The notes beneath the pieces were generated by a model. It made no database searches and was not told the origin of the DNA. It worked only from the letters and a program-made list of their open reading frames with translations. Position numbers and translations under genes: made by a program. Below, in pieces: positions 57,680-64,000 of a stretch of 64,000 nt of DNA. The stretch covers positions 3,474,501-3,538,500 of the forward strand of contig NZ_JADBEG010000001.1 in the NCBI RefSeq assembly GCF_014873755.1, given 5' to 3'. Source of the DNA: Amycolatopsis lexingtonensis (lineage in GTDB: Bacteria; Actinomycetota; Actinomycetes; Mycobacteriales; Pseudonocardiaceae). Numbering within the stretch: position 1 is the first letter of the stretch; the number at the start of each line of letters is the position of its first letter.

Positions 57680-59157
57680 CCGGCGAGAGCGGATTGGTGA
57701 CCCGGCACCCGGCCGGGATCCGGCCCGATCCCACGCGGGTCATGACGAAGCTGTTCGTACCGGGCGAGGAAGCACCGGAGACCCGGTCGCGGGCGGGTGC
57801 GCTGATCGCGCGCGTCCTCGCCCTGCCGGAAGGTTCGGTCGATTCCACAGTGGACCGGGTACTGGCCGGTTTCGCCGGCCGCCACCGGGATCTGCTCGCG
57901 GTTCTCGAGCACAACGCGTCGATCATGAGCCACCGGCTCGTCGATCCCCGCTCTCTCGACGCGCGGCGCCGGCTGCTCCTCGGCGCGTACTTCACGCACG
58001 AGTACGCGGTCGAGGCGGCCGCGCTGTGCAACCCGTCCCTGGTGGCGCACCCCCGGCAGGACGGGCTGTCGCCCGGGCAGGTGCGAGTGGTGCTCAGCCT
58101 GCGCGGGATCGGCGAAGGGCACATCTCCTCGATCGGGTTCGCTACCGGCGTCCTGGGGCCCGGGACGCGCGCGGAGTGGCATTCCCGGTCCGGGCCGGTG
58201 AGCGCGGGCGAGCGCCGCCCGGACTCCTGGAGCCGCTCGTGGTTGCGCGCCGCCCTGGACCACGACGACTGCGACAACGAGATCACCGCCACCGTGACCG
58301 CGACCCTCCCCGATCCCTTCGGCCAGTACGAGCTCGACCACGCGCTCGCCACCCTCGATCCGCGCCTGCTCGAACGCGCCGGGGCGGCCGGCACGACCCA
58401 GCGCATCCGCGAACTCGCCGCCTCCGGCTACACGGTGGGCTTTCCCGGCGACACCGATCTCGCGCAACGGCTTCTGTGGCCGGTCGGCCCGACCGAAACC
58501 CACGGTATGGAGGACGCTCGCTTCGTCCGCTTCACCGACGACGACGGCGTGACCGGTTACCGGGCCACCTACACCGCGTACAACGGCGCCACCGTGACAC
58601 CCCGGCTGCTGGAAAGCGCCGACCTGACGTCGTTCAGCGCGCTCGCCCTCACCGGACCGGCGGCCCGCAACAAGGGGATGGCGCTGTTCCCCCGGCTCGT
58701 CGGCGGCCGGCACCTCGCGTTGTGCCGCGGGGACGGGGAAACGATGAGCCTGGCGACCTCGTCCGACGGCCGGTCCTGGTCCGGTGAAGTGCCGCTGCAC
58801 GGCCCGACGGCGGCCTGGGAGCTGCTGCAGGTCGGCAACTGCGGCTCGCCGCTGGAAACGCCGTCGGGCTGGCTGGTGCTCACCCACGGCGTCGGCCCGA
58901 TGCGGACCTACGCCATCGGCGCGCTGCTGCTCGACCTCGCCGACCCGGCCCGGATCGTGGGCGCGCTCCCCGAGCCGCTGCTCTTCCCGGACGAGGACGA
59001 GCGTGACGGCTACGTCCCCAACGTCGTCTACTCCTGCGGCGGCCTGATCCACGACGGCACGCTTTGGCTGCCCTACGGCAGCAGCGACACCCGGGTCGCG
59101 CTGGCCACCGTGCCGGTGGCCGCCCTCGTCGCCCGGCTCGAAGTAGCGGGTGCTTGA
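57676..59157 (+). CDS. GH130-family glycoside phosphorylase/hydrolase
   Basis: A 493-residue protein whose GTG overlaps the previous stop. It carries features of the GH130 five-bladed propeller: NPSLVAHP near 118, GMEDARFVRF (~276) with the catalytic-side Asp, and YVPNVVYSCGG near 450. Family members cleave beta-mannosides with phosphate or water. A helical N-terminal ~100 residues precedes the propeller, as in the long type. Together with the glycosyltransferase it could make and recycle a mannan-like store or compatible solute. Confidence 0.9.
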   Translation: MTGESGLVTRHPAGIRPDPTRVMTKLFVPGEEAPETRSRAGALIARVLALPEGSVDSTVDRVLAGFAGRHRDLLAVLEHNASIMSHRLVDPRSLDARRRLLLGAYFTHEYAVEAAALCNPSLVAHPRQDGLSPGQVRVVLSLRGIGEGHISSIGFATGVLGPGTRAEWHSRSGPVSAGERRPDSWSRSWLRAALDHDDCDNEITATVTATLPDPFGQYELDHALATLDPRLLERAGAAGTTQRIRELAASGYTVGFPGDTDLAQRLLWPVGPTETHGMEDARFVRFTDDDGVTGYRATYTAYNGATVTPRLLESADLTSFSALALTGPAARNKGMALFPRLVGGRHLALCRGDGETMSLATSSDGRSWSGEVPLHGPTAAWELLQVGNCGSPLETPSGWLVLTHGVGPMRTYAIGALLLDLADPARIVGALPEPLLFPDEDERDGYVPNVVYSCGGLIHDGTLWLPYGSSDTRVALATVPVAALVARLEVAGA

Positions 59158-59434
59158 CCGCGCACCGGTGAGCCGGTGACGGAACCGGAACCGCCGATCC
59201 CGCCCGCGCGCACTCGCCCCGTCGCGGATCCCTGGCAACCGAAAGCCGATAGCTCACTCCTTTGCGAGTATTTCCCCCAATACCGGCGTCGAATCCGGCG
59301 ACAAACATCGATTTCCTCTGAATCCGACCAATCGCGGGGCGGCGCGGGCCCGCAAACCATTCAAATCGGCCGCCATTCGGGGGACCCGGGTATCGATCAT
59401 CCGGCGGCCGAGGATAGGCTGTCGGCTGTTACCC
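59158..59434. other. Long, AT-richer intergenic leader region
   Basis: About 280 bp follow the GH130 gene without a gene. From 59240 to 59370 the sequence is clearly less GC-rich than anywhere else nearby and contains short runs of T and A. It ends in the large hairpin at 59435-59498. It may be the 5' leader of the beta-helix gene or a small RNA gene; no conserved riboswitch motif was recognised. Confidence 0.4.
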
Positions 59435-59498
59435 AAGACCTCGGTATCCGATCTGTCCGCCACGATTTCGGCACAGATCGCCAGCCGAGGTCTTTTTT
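59435..59498 (+). terminator. Bipartite hairpin with T-run
   Basis: Outer stem AAGACCTCGG (59435-59444) pairs with CCGAGGTCTT (59485-59494). Inner stem CGATCTGT (59449-59456) pairs with ACAGATCG (59473-59480). A run of six T closes the structure (59493-59498). It is a classic intrinsic terminator on the plus strand, rare in such GC-rich DNA. It lies 54 bp before the beta-helix gene, so it could end the GH130 transcript, end a small RNA, or attenuate the downstream gene. Confidence 0.8.
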
Positions 59499-59551
59499 CG
59501 TGGACCGATCCCACTTGGCCCACACTATCCTGTTCCAGGAAAGAAACAGTC

Positions 59552-60421
59552 ATGCGACGCATCCACGCCATTGCCGGAGTCGTGTTCGGCGCCACCGTCG
59601 CGACCGGCGGCCTGATCGCGCTGGCCCCGGCGGCGCAGGCCATCACGATTCCGGTGGCCTGCGGCGAAAACGCCCTCGTCGCGGCGGTCAACCTGGCCAA
59701 CTCCACCCCCACCTCGGACACGCTCGTCCTGGCGGGTGGCTGCACCTACGGCATGACCACCGCCCACGGCGGCGCCGCGAACGCGCTCCCGGTGATCACC
59801 ACCCCGATCGAAATGATCGGCCCCGCCACCGTCACCAACGCCTCCTTGCTGGGCCTGGGGCTGTTCCGCATCGCCGAAGTCGGCCCGACCGGCAGCCTCA
59901 CCCTCACCACCGGCGTCGCGTTCACCCGCGGCAACGTGCTCGGCAACGGCGGCGGCATCCTCAACCGCGGCGCGGTCACCCTCACCGGAAGCACGTTGAC
60001 CGGCAACACCGCCTCCGGCAACGGCGGCGGCCTCGCCAACGCCGACACCCCCACCGGCACCGCACCCGCCGCGACGTTCACGAACAGCCCGCTGCAGGGC
60101 AACACCACCCTGCTCGGCGACGGCGGCGCCGTCTACAACGGACTCCGCGGCACCCTGACCGTCACCGGCGTCACCGGCAGCCCCCTGTTCATCACCGGCA
60201 ACAGCGCCGGCCGCGGCGGCGGGATCTCCGCCGTCGCCGCCACCGCGACGACCCTCACCCAGACCGCCGTCACCGACAACCACGCACTGCTGCTCCTGGG
60301 CGACTCCGGCGGCGTCTACCGCCAGGGCGGCACCATGACCACCACCAACGCACCCATCACCGCCAACACGCCCAACAACTGCGTCGGCAGCGTCCCGGCC
60401 GTCCCCAACTGCACCGGGTGA
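59552..60421 (+). CDS. Secreted right-handed beta-helix protein (Pmp-like repeats)
   Basis: A 289-residue protein with a signal peptide (MRRIHAIAGVVFGATVATGG..., cut after AQA near 30). The mature part has repeats of the type GNGGGILNRGAVTLTGSTLTGNTA, also GNGGGLAN and GDGGAVYN, the GG(A/G)I..N pattern of Pmp/pectate-lyase-like beta helices. A Cys pair lies in NNCVGSVPAVPNC at the end. It is probably cell-surface or extracellular. Upstream AAGAAA is a weak ribosome site. The next gene is a small hydrophobic peptide. Confidence 0.88.
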   Translation: MRRIHAIAGVVFGATVATGGLIALAPAAQAITIPVACGENALVAAVNLANSTPTSDTLVLAGGCTYGMTTAHGGAANALPVITTPIEMIGPATVTNASLLGLGLFRIAEVGPTGSLTLTTGVAFTRGNVLGNGGGILNRGAVTLTGSTLTGNTASGNGGGLANADTPTGTAPAATFTNSPLQGNTTLLGDGGAVYNGLRGTLTVTGVTGSPLFITGNSAGRGGGISAVAATATTLTQTAVTDNHALLLLGDSGGVYRQGGTMTTTNAPITANTPNNCVGSVPAVPNCTG

Positions 60422-60470
60422 CCCCCGCGGCCCGCAGACGGATCCCACCCAACACAAAGGAGAACCCATC

Positions 60471-60587
60471 ATGGGCATCGTCATCATCGGCGGCTTGATC
60501 GACTCCGTCACCGGCATCGTCAACGGCGCCGTCGTAGCCATCACCAGCGCCGCCGCCGCCGTCCTCCTCCCCCTCCTGCCGCTGTAG
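60471..60587 (+). CDS. Hydrophobic peptide (38 aa)
   Basis: ATG 60471 has AAAGGAG immediately upstream and encodes 38 residues starting MGIVIIGGLIDSVTGIV, almost all Ala, Val, Ile and Leu, ending LLPLLPL, then TAG. Third positions are mostly GC. It fits a single membrane helix or an amphipathic peptide. It lies 49 bp after the beta-helix gene and is followed by a stem-loop, so the two form a unit. No homologue is known to me. Confidence 0.6.
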   Translation: MGIVIIGGLIDSVTGIVNGAVVAITSAAAAVLLPLLPL

Positions 60588-60599
60588 CACCACCGCGAT

Positions 60600-60626
60600 C
60601 CCCGCCGGCCCCCACGCCCGGCGGGG
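60600..60626 (+). terminator. Stem-loop without T-run
   Basis: CCCCGCCGG (60600-60608) pairs with CCGGCGGGG (60618-60626) around a 9 nt loop, 13 bp after the 38-residue peptide gene. It is the likely end of that transcript and lies between convergent genes, so it can serve both strands. No T-run follows, as is common in actinomycetes. Confidence 0.65.
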
Positions 60627-60641
60627 CTTCCGGCCGTGTGG

Positions 60642-61124
60642 TCACGATCCGATCGTTCGCACGGCGTTCGCCCGGACCTGGTAGGTGCCCGTGGTACCGG
60701 CGACAACCTCGCCGGCGGCGTCGGTGATCGTCGCGTCGAGCACGAACTCGGCCTTGCCGTGGTCCTCCGCCTCGCGCCGCAGCCGGGCGATCGTGTCCGC
60801 GCCGAGGGATGCCTCGGCCCGCACGTCGGTGGTGGCCGGACGCCGGTACCGGATCCGGACGTCCTTCACCGTCGGGTGGAACCGTTCGACGTCGAAACTC
60901 GCGACGAACAACGCGCCGCCCAGCATTTCGGCCAAGCCGAACAAAGTACCGGCGTACATCGTGCCCAGGTGGTTGCCGTTTCCCGCCAGCGGAGCCGCCC
61001 CGAGCACGTATCCGGGCCGCAGCTCGACGACGCGAATCCCCAACGCGTGCATCGGCGGGACGCCGTGCTCGATCACGGCATTCATGAATTCCGCCAGATC
61101 GGCATCCGCGGTCGCCACCCTCAC
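60642..61124 (-). CDS. Hotdog-fold protein, PaaI/DUF4442-like thioesterase
   Basis: About 160 residues from GTG 61124, which overlaps the aldehyde dehydrogenase stop as GTGA; 61118 and 61127 are other possible starts. It has the hotdog helix NHLGTMYAGTLFGLAEMLGG (~50-69) and a strand RYRRPATTDVRAEASL. This branch (DUF4442) resembles acyl-CoA thioesterases, though the catalytic acid is not clear. It is coupled to the dehydrogenase, which may supply or use the acyl product. Confidence 0.85.
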   Translation of the reverse strand: MRVATADADLAEFMNAVIEHGVPPMHALGIRVVELRPGYVLGAAPLAGNGNHLGTMYAGTLFGLAEMLGGALFVASFDVERFHPTVKDVRIRYRRPATTDVRAEASLGADTIARLRREAEDHGKAEFVLDATITDAAGEVVAGTTGTYQVRANAVRTIGS

Positions 61125-62659
61125 CACTCCCTGCTGCCGCTCGCGATCGCCCGCCACAGCCGGCGCGCGTCACGGGTGCCGGCGGCTCGCATGAACCTGG
61201 CGAACAGTTCTGCCTTTCCCCGGGTATAGGGGAACCAGTGCGGGGTGACCGGCAGCGGGAACCACTCCGAGAGCACCGCCTGGGCGCGGCAGTACTTGCG
61301 GATTCCGTACGGTCCGCCGTTGCGGGCGCCGAGCCCGGAGGCCTTCCAGCCGCCGTGCGGCAGCGGCAGCGCCAGCAGGTTGACGATGACGTCGTTGACG
61401 TTGACCGCGCCCACCTCCAGCCGGGGTGCCAGCCGGCGCGCCAGGGCCCGGTCGCGGGTCCAGACGCTCGCCGACAGCCCGTAGGGCGAGTCGTTGGCCA
61501 GCCGGATCGCCTCGTCGGCGTCGGCGACTTTCATGATCGGCAGCAGCGGCCCGAAGCTCTCCTCGCGCATGCAGGCCATCGAGTGGTCGACGGCCACCAG
61601 CACGGTCGGCTCGTAGCCGTGCTCGCCCCGGCGCATCCCGCCGGTCAGCACGCGTGCGCCGCGCTCGCGGGCGTCGGCGACGTGCTCGGCAACGATCTCG
61701 GTCTGCCTGGCGCTGACGATGGCGCCGACGTCGACGCCGTAGCCGGGCGTGGCCGCACCGAGCCGCAACCGCCCCACCTCGGCAACGACGGCGGCCACGA
61801 ACCGGTCGTGGACTTCGGCGGCCACGTAGACCCGCTCCACCGACACGCACGTCTGCCCCGCGTTGTACAGCGCACCGAACACCGCACCCCGGGCGGCCCG
61901 CTCGACGTCGGCGTCGGCCAGCACGATCATCGCGTCCTTGCCGCCGAGCTCCAGCCCGCACGGGACCAGGCGCGCCCCGGCCCGCTCGGCGATGCGGCGG
62001 CCGGTGCGCTCGGAGCCGGTGAACTGGACGAAGTCCACCTGGTCGACCAGCGCCGCGCCGCTCTCCCCCGCCCCGGTCACGCAGGCGAGGACCGCGGGGG
62101 CGCCGATCTCGCGCCACCCCGCGACGGCGGCCAGGGTGGCGAGCGGGGTGAACTCCGACGGCTTGATCGCCACGGCGGCGCCCGCGATCAGCGCGGGCAG
62201 CGCGTCCATCATGGCCAGCGCGAGCGGGAAGTTCCACGGCGAGATCACCCCGACCACCGGGTAGGGGCGCAGCAGCCGTTCCTGCCGCTTGTTCGCCACC
62301 AGCAGCGAGGCCGGGCGGGGGCGTTCAGTCGCCAGGAAGCGTGCGGCGTGCTTCGCGTAGTAGTTGATCACGTGGACCGGGTAGGCGGGTTCGGCGCGGG
62401 CCTCCGGCCACGCTTTGCCGGTCTCGTCCTGCAGCAACCGGGCCAGGTCGCCGGCGTGGTCGAGCAGCCAGTCGCGGTAGCGGCGGAGCCAGCGGGCGCG
62501 CTCGCGCGGCCCGAGTGCTTCCCACTCCGGCTGCGCGGCACGCAGGTCCGCGACGGTGCGCGCCACCGTCGCGGCGTCCGTGCGGCCGACCGACGCGAGC
62601 AGTCTGCCGTCGGCCGGCGATCGCACGTCGATGCTGCTTGCGGTTTCGTCCACGGCCAC
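61121..62659 (-). CDS. NAD(P)-dependent aldehyde dehydrogenase
   Basis: A 512-residue aldehyde dehydrogenase of normal length. Cofactor-site motifs ISPWNFPLALAM (~141) and FTGSERTGRRIAE (~212) are clear. The catalytic Glu is in LELGGKDAMIV (~238), and the Cys is in YNAGQTCVSVERVYV (~270). The C-terminal ~45 residues (FPYTRGKAELFARFMRAAG) extend the fold, as in coniferyl/succinic-semialdehyde-like groups. It oxidises an aldehyde to an acid. The upstream AraC gene, on the same strand, may control it. Confidence 0.94.
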   Translation of the reverse strand: MAVDETASSIDVRSPADGRLLASVGRTDAATVARTVADLRAAQPEWEALGPRERARWLRRYRDWLLDHAGDLARLLQDETGKAWPEARAEPAYPVHVINYYAKHAARFLATERPRPASLLVANKRQERLLRPYPVVGVISPWNFPLALAMMDALPALIAGAAVAIKPSEFTPLATLAAVAGWREIGAPAVLACVTGAGESGAALVDQVDFVQFTGSERTGRRIAERAGARLVPCGLELGGKDAMIVLADADVERAARGAVFGALYNAGQTCVSVERVYVAAEVHDRFVAAVVAEVGRLRLGAATPGYGVDVGAIVSARQTEIVAEHVADARERGARVLTGGMRRGEHGYEPTVLVAVDHSMACMREESFGPLLPIMKVADADEAIRLANDSPYGLSASVWTRDRALARRLAPRLEVGAVNVNDVIVNLLALPLPHGGWKASGLGARNGGPYGIRKYCRAQAVLSEWFPLPVTPHWFPYTRGKAELFARFMRAAGTRDARRLWRAIASGSREW

Positions 62660-62722
62660 GACGGTAGGCGCGGGCGGCCCGGCGCCCCATGGCCCGGCCG
62701 CCCGGATGATTGGCCGAAACGC

Positions 62723-63742
62723 TCAGGCGTTCCGGCGCTGGTACGCGCCGGGCGGGCTGCCCGTCCAGCGCCGGAAGGCCCGGGAGAAGGTGCTGGGCTC
62801 GGAGAAGCCGAGCCGGCGCGAGAGGGCCTGCACCGTCTCCTGCCCGCGCACCAGCCCGGCGATGGCGGCGTCGCGCAGGATCTGCTCCCGGATCTCCCGC
62901 GCGGACGTGCCTTCCTCCCGCAGCCGGCGGCGCAGCGTCTGCGGGCTCATCGCCAGCCCGGCGGCGATCTCCTCGACACCCGGCCACGCACCGCCCAGGC
63001 CACGCGCCATCCGCGCCCGGACCTGGCCGGTGAGCGTGGTGCTGTACCCGCCATCGGTGAGGAAGCGGGCCGGCGAGTCGCGCAGGTAGCCGTCGAGCTC
63101 GTCCGCGCCGCGCACGATCGGTGCCGCGAGCCACCGGGTGGCGAACACCAGGCCCGGGCGGTCGGCGCCGAACGCCATCGGGGCGCCGAAGATCAGGTCG
63201 TGGTCGTCGATCTCCGGCTGCCGCCGGTAGGGCACCTCGACGACGTGCAGCGGCAGCCGTTTCCCGATCGCCCAGCCGAGGAACCGGTGGACGACCGCGA
63301 GCATGGTGTCGACCAGCAGCGGAACGGGATCCTCGACGGCCTGGACGTCGCAGGTGAACCTGGCCCGCTCGCCGTCGGTGGTCAGCTCCGGCGGCGGGAA
63401 CCCCGGAACCGCGCGCCGGAACCCCTGGCACCGCCGCAGCATCCCGCCGAGATCGGGCGCGGTGATCATGGCGTGCGCCAGCAGATGGGCGGTGCCGCGC
63501 GGGACCGGCGCCAGCCCGAACCCGAGCAGCTCGTCGTCGGTGGCGCGCCACAGCGCCCGGATCACCGAGGCGAGCTGCGCGGCGGTGACCCGGGAGCGGC
63601 CCTCGGCCAGCAGGTCCGGCGCGATCCCGGCGGCGGCGAGCAGGGCGTCGACGTCCCAGCCGCGCCGCAGGGCCAGCGCGACGGTCTGCTGGACGCGCTG
63701 GATCGGGACGGTAGGGCCGGTCTCGACCGACACGTCGGGCAC
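62723..63742 (-). CDS. AraC-family regulator (arabinose-binding-like N-domain)
   Basis: A 339-residue regulator. The N-terminal domain (~10-205; ALALRRGWDVDALLAAAGI...) is of the kind seen in OruR/ArgR- and VirS-like regulators of lipid and amino acid metabolism. Two helix-turn-helix motifs follow (GLAMSPQTLRRRLREEGTS and LSRRLGFSEPSTFSRAFRRW). It lies 63 bp upstream of the aldehyde dehydrogenase and is divergent from the MaoC-type gene, so it likely controls one or both. Confidence 0.92.
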   Translation of the reverse strand: MPDVSVETGPTVPIQRVQQTVALALRRGWDVDALLAAAGIAPDLLAEGRSRVTAAQLASVIRALWRATDDELLGFGLAPVPRGTAHLLAHAMITAPDLGGMLRRCQGFRRAVPGFPPPELTTDGERARFTCDVQAVEDPVPLLVDTMLAVVHRFLGWAIGKRLPLHVVEVPYRRQPEIDDHDLIFGAPMAFGADRPGLVFATRWLAAPIVRGADELDGYLRDSPARFLTDGGYSTTLTGQVRARMARGLGGAWPGVEEIAAGLAMSPQTLRRRLREEGTSAREIREQILRDAAIAGLVRGQETVQALSRRLGFSEPSTFSRAFRRWTGSPPGAYQRRNA

Positions 63743-63859
63743 GACACGGAGGCTAGCCCGCGCTCGCGGCTGCGGCGACCGCGGACGTGAGCGGTTCGGC
63801 CACCGGCGCGAGTGGTTCGGCCATCGTCAGGCGTGCCGTGTGGTTCCTACCGTCGAGGT

Positions 63860-64000
63860 ATGTCCGATGGAGCACAGGAAACCACCGCGGCCTACCCGCT
63901 CGACCGCCTCGACGTGTGGGGCGAGGAACACGAATTCGCGGTCGAGGCCGAGCGGACCATCGCGTACGCGAAGGCCACCAACGACCCCATCGCCCGGCAC
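63860..64000 (+). CDS. MaoC-like dehydratase (3' partial)
   Basis: Only 47 residues lie in the window: MSDGAQETTAAYPLDRLDVW, then ERTIAYAKATNDPIARH at the edge. The latter matches the start of the MaoC hotdog domain, where ANTAR-like is not expected but (Y/F)A.ATND is typical. Members hydrate enoyl-CoA in fatty acid or steroid breakdown. GAGGTATG at the start shows GAGG too close to the ATG, so its ribosome site is weak. Divergent AraC regulation is likely. Confidence 0.65.
   Translation, partial: MSDGAQETTAAYPLDRLDVWGEEHEFAVEAERTIAYAKATNDPIARH

Noticed and set aside
59230..59434. Known riboswitch in the leader of the beta-helix gene
   Set aside because: I could not recognise a cobalamin, TPP, SAM, c-di-AMP or other conserved core; only the terminal hairpin is clear.

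Overview
The window is very GC-rich, with third codon positions almost all G or C, GTG starts and ATGA/GTGA gene overlaps. The gene content is that of a filamentous actinomycete. The palindromic intergenic repeats, the detoxin-like assembly line with a P450, and the DosR-type stress genes suggest a Pseudonocardiales member, probably Amycolatopsis. That assignment is inference and has not been tested by a search.

Region 1 (1-16.6 kb) is one co-directional, translationally coupled biosynthetic operon that runs in from the left. It encodes the end of an NRPS (C-A-PCP-TE), a 2790-residue hybrid (A-PCP-C-A-PCP-KS-KR-ACP-TE) with no acyltransferase domain, a TauD-type dioxygenase, a P450, a nucleotidyltransferase-like protein, a class C beta-lactamase-fold serine hydrolase and a GT1 glycosyltransferase. 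The pocket residues of the second adenylation domain in the hybrid read as a proline code, and the first is Val/Ile-like. An amino acid joined to proline, then one ketide extension with ketoreduction, plus a TauD enzyme, is the logic of the detoxin/rimosamide family. The sugar-type tailoring genes look like an addition to that theme.

Region 2 (16.9-24.2 kb) holds a ROK regulator, a TetR repressor and, divergent from it, a tightly coupled catabolic operon: two alpha/beta hydrolases, an FAD aromatic hydroxylase-like monooxygenase, an amidohydrolase and a second TetR. A near-perfect operator lies between the divergent genes and reaches the start codon of the first operon gene. A decayed LuxR gene follows.

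Region 3 (24.2-31.1 kb) contains an 1804-residue Rhs/YD-repeat polymorphic toxin with a WXG-like N-terminus, a possible partner gene just downstream, and a decayed large serine recombinase.

Region 4 (31.1-59.2 kb) resembles a DosR/DevR dormancy regulon gathered in one place. It has a DosS-like kinase, a DosR-like regulator, an Acg-type nitroreductase, BON and SPFH proteins, a GNAT, a PRPP-type phosphoribosyltransferase, two GAF-ANTAR regulators, a desaturase, three DUF5994 paralogues, an AI-2E exporter, STAS and HPF proteins, a GCS2 ligase, a flavodoxin, three tandem-domain universal stress proteins and a glycosyltransferase/GH130 operon. Short degenerate inverted repeats upstream of several of these genes could be the regulator's boxes. 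A decayed ECF sigma factor gene and several small proteins are also here.

Region 5 (59.2-64 kb) has a long bipartite hairpin ending in a T-run, a secreted beta-helix protein with a 38-residue hydrophobic companion, an aldehyde dehydrogenase/hotdog pair, an AraC regulator and the start of a MaoC-like dehydratase. No rRNA, tRNA, CRISPR array or intact transposase was seen.
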